From Musa acuminata AAA Group (Eukaryota; Streptophyta; Magnoliopsida; Zingiberales; Musaceae), in contig NC_088327.1 in NCBI RefSeq assembly GCF_036884655.1, positions 15,116,501 to 15,180,500 on the forward strand: DNA of 64,000 nucleotides, given 5' to 3'. The notes beneath the pieces were generated by a model. It did no database searches. It saw only the letters and a list, made by a program, of their open reading frames with translations, and was not told the DNA's origin. A program made the position numbers and the translations under genes. Below, in pieces: positions 53,901 to 64,000 of this stretch; within the stretch, counting starts at the first letter, position 1, and every line of letters begins with the position of its first letter.

Positions 53901-54956
53901 ATCATTGTGACACACTGCAATAGACCAGCACTAAAAGAAGAAATGTAGCTTGCGTAATCCCTCATTAATTTGAAACGACATACCATGACTCTCAAATTTT
54001 CACGAGTAGCCTTTGCACAATAATCGCCTAGGTCAGCCAACCTCTCCAAGAAGGCTAAACCATACTGAACAAAATCCGAAGGCTTCGTGACCGAAAGATC
54101 AAAGACCTGCATTCACAAGTCTCTTATTACGGATTCCTAGAGTATGAACATCATAATTGCAACGGAAGCATCAGAACATTACAATTCAATAAGAAGGCCT
54201 TATGAAGAATACAATTTCTCAGTAATTAGTCAAGTAAAAGTAGCAATCACAAAAGCCCAACTCCAAATTCGTTATCCAATGGAATAAAGCTTCAACACTG
54301 GCATTCCCTCATTCGAATTCCACAATATACCTAGTGGTATCCGATCCGTGCAGAATAATTCGTATGTATTTGTTTACTGTTCATTGTTTGTAAATCTTTC
54401 AGATCATTAAAACAGGAGCGACGAATAGAAGGAAGAGAAAGATCGTTAGTCTGGATGCTCTGACCTGGTCCTCGCCGATCAACTCCTGGAGCCGGCTCTT
54501 GAGGACGGGGCCATGGCGTTTCCCGCTCCGCGAGTTGACGAACACCACCAGAGGCGCCTCCGGCGCATCCTCCTCCCCATGCCCGCCTTCCAACGCCGCC
54601 ACCTCCGCGGCGCAGAGGTTCCTCGACCTGACGGCCTCCACCATGCCCGCCAATAACCGGTCCGGTATCAAGACCCGCCGCCGGAGGTCCCCTCTACCGA
54701 CCCTCAGACCCGGGAGCCCGCACCCACGTATCGACTCCACGATCGAGGAACTGGATGAGGCCGTCCTCGACGGCGTCGAGGATGACGCCACCGACTCGAC
54801 CTCCGCCACCAGCGCGGTATCTTCCTCGTCATCCTCCTCCTCCTCGGCAGCCCTCAGCGGCGACGCCTCCCTCAATCGATCGGCTCCTCGATCGGAGGAA
54901 TTCAAGAACGAGAGACGAACTTGTTTCCAGAACGGAGCCGGTTTCATCCCCGACAT
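35928..54956 (-). CDS. DGK: Plant diacylglycerol kinase (DGK3/4/7-like)
   Basis: Twelve coding exons in transcript order: 54465-54956, 53984-54106, 53553-53690, 53385-53470, 45003-45090, 43848-43923, 43301-43383, 40514-40584, 38398-38475, 38105-38192, 36706-36822, 35928-36086. They total 1599 bp, or 532 residues, with all phases joining. Catalytic domain: [17 protein letters not shown], then AGGDGTVGW (ATP-binding, about 207-215) and [14 protein letters not shown] (238-251). Accessory domain: [63 protein letters not shown]. There is no C1 domain or membrane helix, as in the short plant DGKs. It phosphorylates diacylglycerol to phosphatidic acid (family knowledge). The start at [12 protein letters not shown] is preferred over an upstream in-frame ATG because the intervening frame is only a translated GA repeat. 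Introns 4 and 7 carry hAT-type insertions; intron 9 needs a GC donor (38396-38397). Confidence 0.94.
41541..42020. repeat. Two-copy tandem duplication, ~240-bp unit, in DGK intron 7
   Basis: The block starting tgataacagagtcagaacta at 41541 recurs as tgattagaaagccagaacta at 41781. The two copies run in parallel through cagtttgttgaggctgcag, the cagcagggt segment and tttgaagcagt. They differ at many positions, so the duplication is old. Neither copy codes. Confidence 0.8.
42054..43121 (+). mobile_element. Internally deleted hAT-type element in DGK intron 7
   Basis: Starts caaggatttgaatacc and ends aaaaaccttg, giving complementary termini. The flanks are gtaacatg (42046-42053) and gtagtatg (43122-43129), an 8-bp duplication with 6 matches. 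The 1068-bp interior has no transposase. Its 5' part (cactctcacact..., gaggaagaac) and 3' part (gggatcaatttcaggatta, gatccactacccgtggag) match the elements in intron 4 in order and orientation. It is therefore a deletion derivative of the same family, inserted antisense to the DGK gene. Confidence 0.8.
44642..44874. repeat. 113-bp tandem duplication in DGK intron 5
   Basis: Two nearly identical 113-bp copies (44642-44754 and 44755-44867) begin gcatgca and include cattggctagaggggtcag and ttgttctctattttgaattgac-type ends. They are followed by the first bases of a third copy, which then diverges (acatttggctac). The few differences point to a recent event. No coding content. Confidence 0.9.
45735..47555 (+). 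mobile_element. Nested hAT-type element inside the larger hAT element
   Basis: Begins cagggatttaaatttcgaat and ends with its near inverse (aaatttcaatctttg). It is bounded by an exact 8-bp duplication, ctgcccga at 45727-45734 and 47556-47563. Joining the flanks restores a continuous left end for the host element. The 1821 bp contain no transposase but share the cacactctctt/gaggattaagag 5' segment, the AT-rich repeat segment and the gggattaatttcaggatt to cacccgtggagg 3' segment with the other copies. It inserted after the host element did. Confidence 0.88.
48190..48985 (+). repeat. Imperfect ~145-bp tandem repeats inside the hAT element
   Basis: A unit centred on gtgtttgacatatttatagtggt, followed by gtgattagtgtatttaat and a gatttaat-aaaatttgatct motif, recurs with key positions near 48373, 48516, 48654, 48806 and 48945. 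Spacings are about 138-152 bp. Similar units occur in the nested copy (about 46190-46690). They lie between the left end and the transposase and have no coding content. Confidence 0.7.
49812..51306 (+). pseudogene. hAT transposase pseudogene (DUF659-type and C-terminal dimerisation region)
   Basis: Fragments in family order: [18 protein letters not shown] near 49830-49885; [20 protein letters not shown] and [19 protein letters not shown] (49960-50130), which match the DUF659 region of plant hAT transposases; [14 protein letters not shown] (about 50190); and [18 protein letters not shown] followed by [18 protein letters not shown] (51184-51300), the C-terminal dimerisation region. Several in-frame stops, including a TGA where the conserved CDxWTGP tryptophan should be and a TAA soon after, make it non-functional. 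Confidence 0.85.
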
Positions 54957-54982
54957 TCTCGTAGCTTCCGTCTTTCGTTCCC

Positions 54983-54983
<1 letters not shown>

Positions 54984-55016
<33 letters not shown>
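54984..55016. repeat. (TC)n tract in the DGK 5' leader
   Basis: A 33-bp TC run, reading GA on the transcribed strand, lies 28 bp upstream of the chosen DGK start codon. It explains the ER-repeat in a longer hypothetical frame that begins at 55082. It may act as a GAGA-type element; this is inference. Confidence 0.9.
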
Positions 55017-55020
<4 letters not shown>

Positions 55021-55109
55021 CTGTGTGTATATTTGGAAGGTTTGTGGAGAGAGCGAAGACGAGCAGTTCCCGCGACGAACATAACGGAAGCGCATACGCC
55101 CTCCTAATT

Positions 55110-58100
55110 TGACTTAAATTACAAAGGATTGCCACGAAGTCGGAGGAGGCCATATAACGACTCTAAATCACGAGTTCTATACGGCCGAAGAAGAATTCAA
55201 TCGCCCGTTGTGGCCTTCATGAAATGTCACTCGCCTTTGAATGATATCAATGATGTAAAGAAAAAAACTCCATCCAATTTTTCTTTAGGCACTATTTAAG
55301 ATAAAATACTATATTCAATATTCTCAATTTTACGTATATGTGTAGTATAAGATTGGATGGAAATAATATTATGATAAAAATATTATATTCAAGGTTTATA
55401 GTAATTTTGTAGAGTCTCTATCGGTCATGGCTTAGGCTAATACTAAATTACTTTTGTATCTTAGTGTTGGTATATTCATAAGTATCAAGGTTTAAAAAAA
55501 TCTTTAAAATCTAAAAAAATAAAAATAAAAAAAATTACTTAGCAAATGTCTTATACCTAATGATACATGTCGGTGTAGCATATCGATGATACAGACCACC
55601 ATGTATCGAGGGTATTGCCCAATTTATCAGGATCTACTTATGTATTCAAGTTTGGTATTTTATAAATCAATAACATGTTATCTAAATCGAATGAGAATTG
55701 GATAGAGACAATGTTAAGATAAAAAAAATATATATTTAGGGTTTAAAATTTTATATATTGATTAAGGCTCAAATCGACATGGTATTGATTTATAGTAATG
55801 CATTTAGTGTAGATACGATAGTATATACATAGTCTTAAAATCATCACGAAAGAAGACTAGAAAAATATTAAAAAATGATCAACACATATCTTTTACTAGG
55901 CGATGATATTATTCTTGTTGATCCGATAAATATCATTTGTCGATGATATTATTCTTGATTAATTTGTGACGTTAGTATATAAGATGGACCTTAGTATCAT
56001 AAAGTATTCATTGGACGCAAGAAGGCATGTAATATTTGGTGACCAAGAAATATTTCATGTTGAGTCCTCCAATTGGGCTTTGCTATTAGCTCGGGTTGGA
56101 TTTCGAGTTAGGCTATATGATGGTAAAGTTGGAAACTTAGAGAAGAATGAATTGGATTTGTATATTTGGATGGCTAAGTTGAGATGATTGGTGATTAAGG
56201 AAGAACAAAATAAAAGGAATATTGAGATGTGCAAATATAAATGAGATTTCCTTTCAAATCACCACACATTTGAGTTCTACAATCATAGTTGTGAGAAGAA
56301 TTGGCTACGAGCAGTCTCTATTTATTGTTCTACTTCATAAAGAATTCAAGCAAAGTGACACTCAAACATACTCATTGATCTACTTCACAAACCCATAACT
56401 ATCACATATTTCTTGCACATAAGGACTTTTAGATCAAAGGAAGAAGCTTATTTTTTTTAATCTCATTAGAATATCACCATAGGCAATATTCTGATAATTT
56501 AGTTAAACAATTTTGTTTCAATTGTTTGATTATAGTCCTCTTATTTTATCAAGTTATTGATCTAATTAATTAATTAATTAGTCAAGTTATTTAAACCAAC
56601 AAAGGAGATAAAAGAGGATTAATTTATAATATATATACATGTCATTATCCATTATAAAGTTATATGGTTATTATTATTTTTATAAGCATCCAACTCATAT
56701 TTTATTACAACAATAGTCAAATCAATTGATTTTATTTGATATGGGAATTATGAACAAATATTTGTGTACATAGAGATGGAAAAGATGATATATATTGGGT
56801 TTGATCCATAACCTAATAGACTTGATTTTTTTTGTGTCGAACTTAGGTACGTCAACCTTGACTCAAACGTATCGATTTCTAATATCGTATAATCAATTGG
56901 CCATAGCCAAATGAACAAAATAGATCCAAACAGTAGTTTAATTTATTGAAAGATTAAAAATAAAAATTAAGAGAATAGGATTTTTTTTTTCTCACCATCT
57001 ATGTTAACGCTAACCCTAACCTATTGATTTCAAAAAATAATTATCACGACTCGAGTCTGATTAGCCAACCGATCAATAACTTCATTTTGATCATTTAACC
57101 ATGGATCAAAATACTTAAGCAAAAGTTAATATAATACACTCATCATAATCATATAAGTCAATCATATATATTGTCCACTTTCGATGTGGGACTAATAAGA
57201 TATTATAATAATATTAATAATTTAATTATGATAAAATTATGATAATCTCAACCGATATACATTTAACGTGATCTATTTCAATCCTTCTTCTCTCAGGGAT
57301 TAGGTAGGAAGGAGAATAGGTATGAACTGTTTCATCCCTTTCCAAGCTCACCCTCATGGCTTTCAGTGGCAATACTAACACACAGTCCCAATCCAAGGAG
57401 GCAACCATCACGTGGGACGGCCGTATGCTTACAAGATAGCGAGTTCCAAGTAAGCCCCGTCACGTGCATCACACGCATTATTCAATGACTTCCACAGTGT
57501 GTGCATGTGATCTCATGCTTCTGATGACAATGACCACTGGAATTCAAGCCTCACATTATTGATGGACTCGGGATGGGCTGAGAGTTCAATTGGCTGTGCA
57601 TATGATGTTGGGAGTTATTTGTGTTTGATCTCTTTCTTTTTAGGAATTCAAATTCTAGTGGGAATGAATGTTCAAGGATAATATAGGCATTGCATGTAAT
57701 ATAGACAATATTTGTCTCAGACTTGGTCATCAACTAATAGCTTAATCTTGTGTGAGAGAAGTAAGCATGAAAGTCAACCCATGAACTTTTCCCCATAACA
57801 CATTCTCAGCTAAGATATTGCTACCTTTGCACTGTGGAGAGGAGGCAAAAAGGCAATGAATGGAAGCACATGCATCACAGATTGAAATGTCTAAAGGACT
57901 TTGTCTTGTTCGGAAGGAATCAGCTGTCTGAGACTATGGTGGTTCAGCTGGCCTTTCAAACTGCTTATTTATTGATGTGTGGTCACAAGTCTACCTCTGT
58001 GCCTGCCTAATCCATCACACCACTGCTGTGTGACCTACCATGGAGATGGAAAGAGACATCAGTCACCAGGATATGAGGATGTCTTGGGACTTTGAGCTTG

Positions 58101-59360
58101 TTTGCTTAAGTTTCTTGATCTTCGTTTCTGGAATTGAAGATGCAGATCTCTTCTGCATTATTAGGTTTTGACATCTTCGAGAAGCTTGTGCAACTTTTAA
58201 CTTCGGTGGGTGATGAAGGTGAGTCGAATTGTCCCAACACAAGAAAAAAAATCTCCTTCTGAGAAGTCTGGTGTCATCTCTATCCCCTCTTTAATTGCGT
58301 GGGGGATGGTTGAATGATTGAGGGTGGCTTCTCCTCAGCTTATTTAATGCTCTTGATGTGCTAAAAGGCAAGAATATCTTATGAGACTCTCTTCCTCTTG
58401 GAGTCGGTGTAAATATGTCTCAGCTCAGGAGATGCTCTGTATTTTCCTTGCTAAGATCACATAATTCTGATCTATGATACTCTGCTTCAAATGAGAAAAA
58501 AAGATATCTTCATGTATATCATTCTTCTTTGATCCAGTAATCTTTGAATCGATCTCCACATATTCATCTGCTGCTTCAAGATGTACAATCCAACCACATC
58601 CCTGTTGAGCAACACCATTAATGCAGACATGCACCTGCAGGTGCACCTCTTTTTAGCATAGCATGGCAGCATCTCATGTCCTGTTTGACTTGGTTTCATT
58701 GTTATCTCAGACATACACTAGGAACCAGATTTGGACCCACATGATGCAAGAGTATGATACTTCTGAAAGAACAAAGAGATCTTTGACATGAACAAATCAC
58801 AGCAAATTACAGGAGCATCTTCTACTGTAATTGTAGGATATAAGAAAGTTAACCAAGAGATCTTCTTCATATAAGCCCAACCATGCCTGTGGTTAGAATG
58901 TCACAAACAATAGGACTATTAGCTGAGAGACATAGCAGCACTTTTGATCCATACTGTGAAACAGTAGCACTTCCCTGGGACCATCAAAGCTTTCAAGTCC
59001 TGAACATAGTACTACTGTGCACAAAACCGGTGCTCATCATTTATTGGAACCAATCAAACAGATGACTGGATAGTCCGAGTGGTGTATTTTCGTATTCAGA
59101 TTAGCAATTTGGATAAGAAAGAAAAGTTAAAGAATGTATGTTCTGAACAAAATAAACTAAAAGAATACTGAGGAACATATTACAAGTATTCTTAGCATTG
59201 TGAATTATATGGGTGTTAACTTCTCCAACCTATACCTATCGGTAGTTAAGTTCCTCTCGGCATGGTCTTAGCTTCCCAAAAGAAGTTTAGAGAAAAAAGA
59301 TCCCCATGTAATATATACATATTTGCTCAAAGAATGTATCCATCAAGTTTCTGTAGACCA
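55110..59360. other. Intergenic between DGK promoter and SMXL 3' end
   Basis: AT-rich. The stretch 55440-55830 contains scattered atcgatga / gaccaccatgtatcg phrases that resemble the hAT family termini but without identifiable ends. Short frames at 55966-56187 and 58425-58714 show no family similarity. A CACGTG G-box-like site lies near 57462 (gtcacgtgcatc). No RNA gene was seen. The last few hundred bases should be the SMXL 3' UTR. Confidence 0.5.
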
Positions 59361-62300
59361 TCAAATGTCGTGGCCACCATCGATATAGATGGCCACCGTT
59401 GTCGGCAACCAATCCTTGACATTGCTTCTCTGTGCTCGGTTCTCCATTCTCGTGGACAGCCGAAGGACTAAGACCTCACCATCAGCTTTGAAGTTATCTC
59501 TTAGTTGCCTCAAGCTAGGAATCAACACCCGTTCGGCCCAATCATCGAAAGCTGCACCGCTGAGCCATGCACCGCCAACAATTCGATCAAGAGCATCCTC
59601 GTCAACCCTTATCGCTTGCCCCTTGCCCATAATGGCTGTAAATTTCACCGATAAGGACTCGAGTGCATTCTTTTTCAGCAGAACAAAGTCCACCGGCTTG
59701 AATGTTACAGCTTCGTCCACGAGTTCCACTAGTTCTGAGGTCAACGATGATGTCGAACACTTCATAGCGAGCCTTCTTTTGTCATGTTCATGCTCAGTGG
59801 TGAGGTCACTTGAGTTCCATGATCCCTCCCCAGCCTCAACATCAGTTCCCACAGCTAAATTCAGATCAAGGGACAGTTCGGTGCTAACATATGATTCCTT
59901 CCTGAGCTTAGTTAGTTGATCATTGTCACACACCCAAGTTGGACGGCGTTTCCCAGGCCTCTCCCCGGTGGTAAGCTCCAATTCCAATCCACAATACGCT
60001 GACTCCAGTATCTTTCTCTCAGACTGGAGGAGGGAATAATAGTTCTTCAACTCTTCCGGCAGCCAGTCAGTAGTAAGGACAAAGATAACACTTCCCAAGC
60101 TGACCTCCCGACCATATGAGTCAGGTAGACGGCCCCTCTCTATCGCCTGCTTAATTTTACCCTGCAAAAGCATGTCTGCTTGATCAATGTCTTCAAGCAC
60201 AATCACCGAGAACGGGTTCTGCCAAACTGCTTCGACGATTCGGTCCATGGATGTCCTCCCACGGAAAGTCAAATTGGACTCTCCATCATTGCTGTTGGTG
60301 CATGAAATGCGACCAAAATTAATGACTGTAGGTCCAATGCCAAACATTAGCTCAGATAGGGCACTTGCCATCTTCCTCTTACCAACCCTATCGGGCCCAA
60401 CAAGAAGAAGCCAAGTATCACCTTTGGTACCACCACTCCGCCGCTTTCCATTACCAGACTTGCATTGCAGTACAACAGTCGCAACGGCTGATGCTGCTTC
60501 CTGTTGCCAACTGACTTTCTCTGTAAGCCCCTTAAATAGTCTTTTGTATTCGTCGATATCCAAAACGCCACCAATTTTAGCCTTCTGCTGACTGGAGAAT
60601 GTGTTTGGCATGCACCCAGTGAAATCCTTGAGGCGGTCTTTACGGGTAGCATCAGAGGAAGAATTGAGAACCTTTGAGCTCCCGAGGACAAGGTCAGTCT
60701 TCACTGGGCTCCCAGGAGGGCTAGTAGGAAGTTTAGCCGCAGGTGTGTCCTGGTTGCTTTCCAACCGAAGGGGAGAGAGGCTCCGAGAAAGATTTAACTT
60801 GGGCTCAGATGGTGGATGTGTTCTCAACACACTTAAAGGCTTTGACAGAGCTGGAGTTATTGAAGGCAGCTTGGTGTGCAATTGATGGAAGCTAGGATGA
60901 AGGCGGGAACAAGTCCCGCACCATCTCCTCAGCAGCTCCTCAGTGCACTGCTTCCAGCGTAGCTCTTCCTCCTTGGACTACATAAAAACAGCGTTTCAAC
61001 TGTTCAGCTAATAAGTAATAAATAATTCATATGATTGTGCATCATAGTATATAACCACTCAAATCAGGACCTGAAGAGGAGCAGATGAAGATTTAGTGCT
61101 CCCTCCATTACTGAGGTTCGCTAGTTGCAGCCACTGAGGTAACGCCTGGCTCGCCTCCCGTTTCGTAGAGTACTTCTCGAACTCCTTCGCAACGAGCTTG
61201 GCCAATTCACACTCATAGCTCTCCGTGCAGACAGGGCAGAGGGTCGTTCTTCGAGGAGGGTCAGTATTCTCGGGTGGCCGTCTCAGGGGTCCTAAGCCTT
61301 TCATCGGTGCTAGAGTCTCGACAGACCTGATTGGTATACCACTGCTCCCAAGCCTACAATTTGAATAAAGAAGAGATTTAGTTCAAGCTTCAAGGAAAGC
61401 ACGTTGGTCCTGAAACCTCATACAAGACCTCGAAAAGAAAGGCAAGAGAAGCAGCAGCTTATCTATAAAAGAGGCTACAAAAACTACTGCCATTGAGCTT
61501 CTTAATTCATTCAGAAATATCCATGACAGTGACTCAAAATACATTGGATTAGGTGAACAATCACCAGATCTTGCCACTGTCCAATTCTTCCCGCAAGATA
61601 AATATTTCTTCTAGTTAAGTTGGCTATCAGTCAAAGAAGAACAGGGCACTGCTCATTAATGGATTACTAGATAAAGAAACTATGAGACTAAATGCAATGA
61701 AAATGGTACAATTCATTTGATGCAGAAGAACTTGGGGGAAAGAGAGGAAGAAAAATCTCACCTTGGGAACATATTGGTAAGGGATGACCTTGGCGCGATC
61801 GGTACCACCTGCAGATCCCAATCGTTCTCCATTGTCGGGTGGTACACCTGGCAGCGGAGGTACGTCGCGGAAACTGCCGCCCCGACGAGCCACACGCGAC
61901 CGCCATCTTCAAACTTCTTCAACAGCCTCCCCATCTCCTCCACCACCGCCCGGCCGGCCTCTGAGACCACCGGCTTCGGCGGGTGAATTGGGCTAGAGCC
62001 CGTCGACAAGCTGGGGCACTCCACGAGCCATTTAAGGTCCCCCAGATCGAGGATCACACCAAGTTCGCCGCCGCGCATCATGGACTCGATCGAGCTGCTG
62101 AGCTCTTTGATCTTTACGGTGACCTGGGAATGGTCGGGGGTGGCGGTGGCGATTTCCTTTGCAAAGGGGACGACTTGGGTATTCCGCAGCGGGGACGGGG
62201 CATCGATGGATTTTATCCTCCGTAGTACTTCTCTCATTACGGCGTCAAGATTACAGTCCCCGACGAGGATGGGGTTTCGCTTTTTGGATCGCAAGAGGAT

Positions 62301-63068
62301 ATCTACAACCCGCTTCACGTCCTCCGTCCGGGGCTGATCGTTGCCACCTTCGGCAGCGGCCGGGGCGCTGCCGCCATCGTTTTCCTGGTGCTGGTTGAGG
62401 CGGGGGTTCATGTAGAGGTTGCGGCAGGGGGCGGCACGGTTTGTTAGACCGAGAACCAGAGAGGCGGGGGGTGCAGGAGAGACGGTGGGGAGAGAAGCAA
62501 TGGATGTTGCGGAGGAGGCGGCGTAAGACGAGGATGATGAAGAGGAGACGGATTGTTCGAGGGCGGACTTGACGGCGGTGGAGGAGAAGCTGGCCTCGCG
62601 CATCACGCGGCTAACGGAAGGATCGTCAAGAATCGACATGAGGAACCGATCCAGCTCGACCTTAACGGCGAGGAGCGGCTGCTGCAGCTGCTCAGGGCAG
62701 CCGCGACGCTGGTTGGCCTGGGCGCGCTTCAGGGCCGCCATGAGCGCGTTGGAGATGGGAGGCTCGGCGAGCACAGCGGCCCCGGCTCTGCCTCCAGCGG
62801 CCGCGGAATCGGAGGCAGGGAGGCGGTCGAGGGCGACGGAGAAGCAGAGCTCGAGGGCGCGGCACTGCAGGGGGTGGGAAGACTGCGGGTGGGAGCGGAT
62901 GCAGGCCTGGCGGAGGAGACCGGAGGGGGCGGCGAGGAGGGTGGCCGCCACGTGCAGCGGCGTCGTCTGCCCGTGGCTCCGCCGCGCCGCCTCGGCGATG
63001 GATTGGGTCAGAACGCTCGCCGCCTCCGGCGTCAGCGTATGCTGGATCGTGCTCAGCCCCGCCCTCAT
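59361..63068 (-). CDS. SMAX1: SMAX1-like (SMXL) Clp-family transcriptional co-repressor
   Basis: Exons in transcript order: 61762-63068, 61071-61353, 59361-60977; total 3207 bp, 1068 residues (Arabidopsis SMAX1 is about 990). The N-terminal double Clp-N domain starts MRAGLSTIQHTLTPEAASV, with HGQTTPLHVAATLL, SHPLQCRALELCFSVAL and LDDPSVSRVMREASFSS. The middle part has NPILVGDCNLD, LGVILDLGDLKWLVE, YLRCQVYHP and the CPVCTESYE segment. The C-terminal ATPase-like half has GPDRVGKRKM (P-loop, 724-733), VLEDIDQADML and the EAR motif LDLNL (900-904). Family knowledge: these nuclear proteins repress growth genes through TOPLESS and are destroyed after KAI2/D14-MAX2 signalling; the SMAX1 branch responds mainly to karrikin/KL. 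The degradation motif reads FRGRT (about 768-772) instead of the usual FRGKT. The SMAX1 branch is favoured over D53/SMXL6-8 by the N-terminus and central motifs. Confidence 0.94.
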
Positions 63069-64000
63069 CTCTTATCCTTTCTCTCTCTCTCTCTCTTTCT
63101 TTCTCCCCCTACCCAATCCAACACATAGGAGGAAACTTCCAGTTCCGAAAAATCTCACCTTTCCCAGCTCAAACCCATTACAACCCCACCAAAAACAAGT
63201 CTTTTTTTCCTCTTCACTCTGCTCTCACTCCTACAAACAAAAAACGAACGCGAAACAGAAAGAAGAAAGGTTTTGTTAGATGAGAGACACCGAAAGATAT
63301 TGCTCCTGGTGAAGAATCTTAACCAGAAGAACCCATGGCTCAACATGCCAAGATACCGAGAGAACAACAGCTAGAACAGAGAGAAGAAACAGAGAGCTGG
63401 AGAAAGCTCCAAGGGATGGGAGAAATATCTAATTTTTCTCTTTTCTTTCAAGAGATGGTACAGCAGTTAGGAGGAAGAAGACGAGGACGACGAGAGCGGA
63501 AGCGAATAGAATCTTCTTCTCCCATCTCCTCCGCTGCTCATTTTTATTTCCCCTATCTACTGTGGGAATGGGATTTGCGTTGTGAACTGCAAGATAAGAA
63601 AGGGTATACGTGTGTGGGATTGAGAAAGAGAAAGGGAGGATTTTTACGACGGGAATGGAGTTTCACTTCACCTCCTCAACTCGCGAGAGTAAAACTCTCT
63701 CATCCTTTTCCCCCTCATTACTTCTTCGATCAGGTCTGGTCCATCTTTTGGCCTTTCAATTTGGTTGTCTCCTTGCGATATGGTTAATGTTTCGAGCACT
63801 GTTGACATCATATTCCCATCCTTTCCGTTCCTCAGCTTATCAATCTGAGCGCAAAATCTCATGCACACTTGTAAATGACTTCTCTCTCCACAAAGGGCGA
63901 TTAGCTAACAGTGGAACAGAGGATTTGACTGTGAACGTGGTTAGGTGTCCTCTTCATCGTCTTTCGTCTCCTCTCTTGGCCTCATTGTCCACTCGTTTCC
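63069..64000 (-). other. 5' leader and promoter of the SMXL gene
   Basis: Immediately upstream of the ATG the plus strand shows a TC-rich run (about 63078-63106), reading GA on the transcribed strand. It is followed by a purine-rich leader. The frames on both strands up to 63868 are unlike any protein I know. No TATA box could be singled out. Confidence 0.5.

Noticed and set aside
54957..55082. Upstream in-frame ATG for DGK at 55082
   Set aside because: The extra 42 residues are mainly a translated GA repeat; the conserved-looking [10 protein letters not shown] start is better.
54499..55107. 202-codon plus-strand frame
   Set aside because: It is antisense to DGK exon 1, which has clear conserved motifs; its end is a translated TC repeat.
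55440..55830. hAT-like phrases upstream of the DGK gene
   Set aside because: Only scattered short similarities; no ends or duplications, so not called as an element.
57000..57025. Telomere-like ctaaccctaacc
   Set aside because: Only two partial units; not a telomeric or interstitial repeat array.
59389..59919. Long plus-strand frame opposite SMXL exon 3
   Set aside because: It is the antisense shadow of a conserved coding exon and has no protein similarity; the same holds for plus-strand frames at 60187-60885 and 61983-63279.

Overview
This is a nuclear window from a flowering plant. The introns are spliceosomal, the intergenic DNA is AT-rich, transposon remnants are common, and all the gene families are plant ones. 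The 5' exons are very GC-rich (the SMAX1-like, diacylglycerol kinase and GLUTAMINE DUMPER genes), which is typical of commelinid monocots. Many repeat fragments carry imperfect runs of the type gtaccg/cggtac, which reminds me of Musaceae (banana relatives). That species guess is inference only.

I can support five protein-coding genes, all on the minus strand. From left to right: (1) the 3' part of a BTB/POZ-domain gene running off the left edge (1-743, with an unresolved 5' exon); (2) an intronless GLUTAMINE DUMPER gene (2901-3380); (3) a 12-exon AHK5/CKI2-type cytosolic hybrid histidine kinase, complete at 1012 residues (11348-27731); (4) a 12-exon plant diacylglycerol kinase, complete at 532 residues (35928-54956), whose introns are swollen by transposons; (5) a three-exon SMAX1-like Clp-family repressor of karrikin/strigolactone-type signalling, complete at 1068 residues (59361-63068). 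Exon chains were rebuilt by hand from splice signals, reading-frame continuity and family knowledge. Every exon phase joins and both multi-exon totals divide by three. Two introns need a GC donor instead of GT.

The transposon content is the most structured part. Intron 4 of the kinase (DGK) gene holds a decayed hAT-type element with an exact 8-bp target duplication. An internally deleted relative is nested inside it, also with an exact 8-bp duplication. A third family member sits in intron 7 and a short MITE-like relative lies near 6.2-6.5 kb. A solo LTR with an exact 5-bp duplication lies at 8830-9378. Several local tandem duplications and microsatellites are also listed.

The genes do not form a pathway or operon. 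They share a theme only loosely: two-component signalling, lipid signalling, hormone-type repression and amino-acid export. No tRNA, rRNA, CRISPR array or prokaryotic system was seen. I found no clear evidence of a wholly new biological system. The better leads are the nested hAT family with its internal ~145-bp repeats, the two GC-AG introns, a possible alternative terminal exon in the histidine kinase, and an RGRT variant of the SMXL degradation motif.
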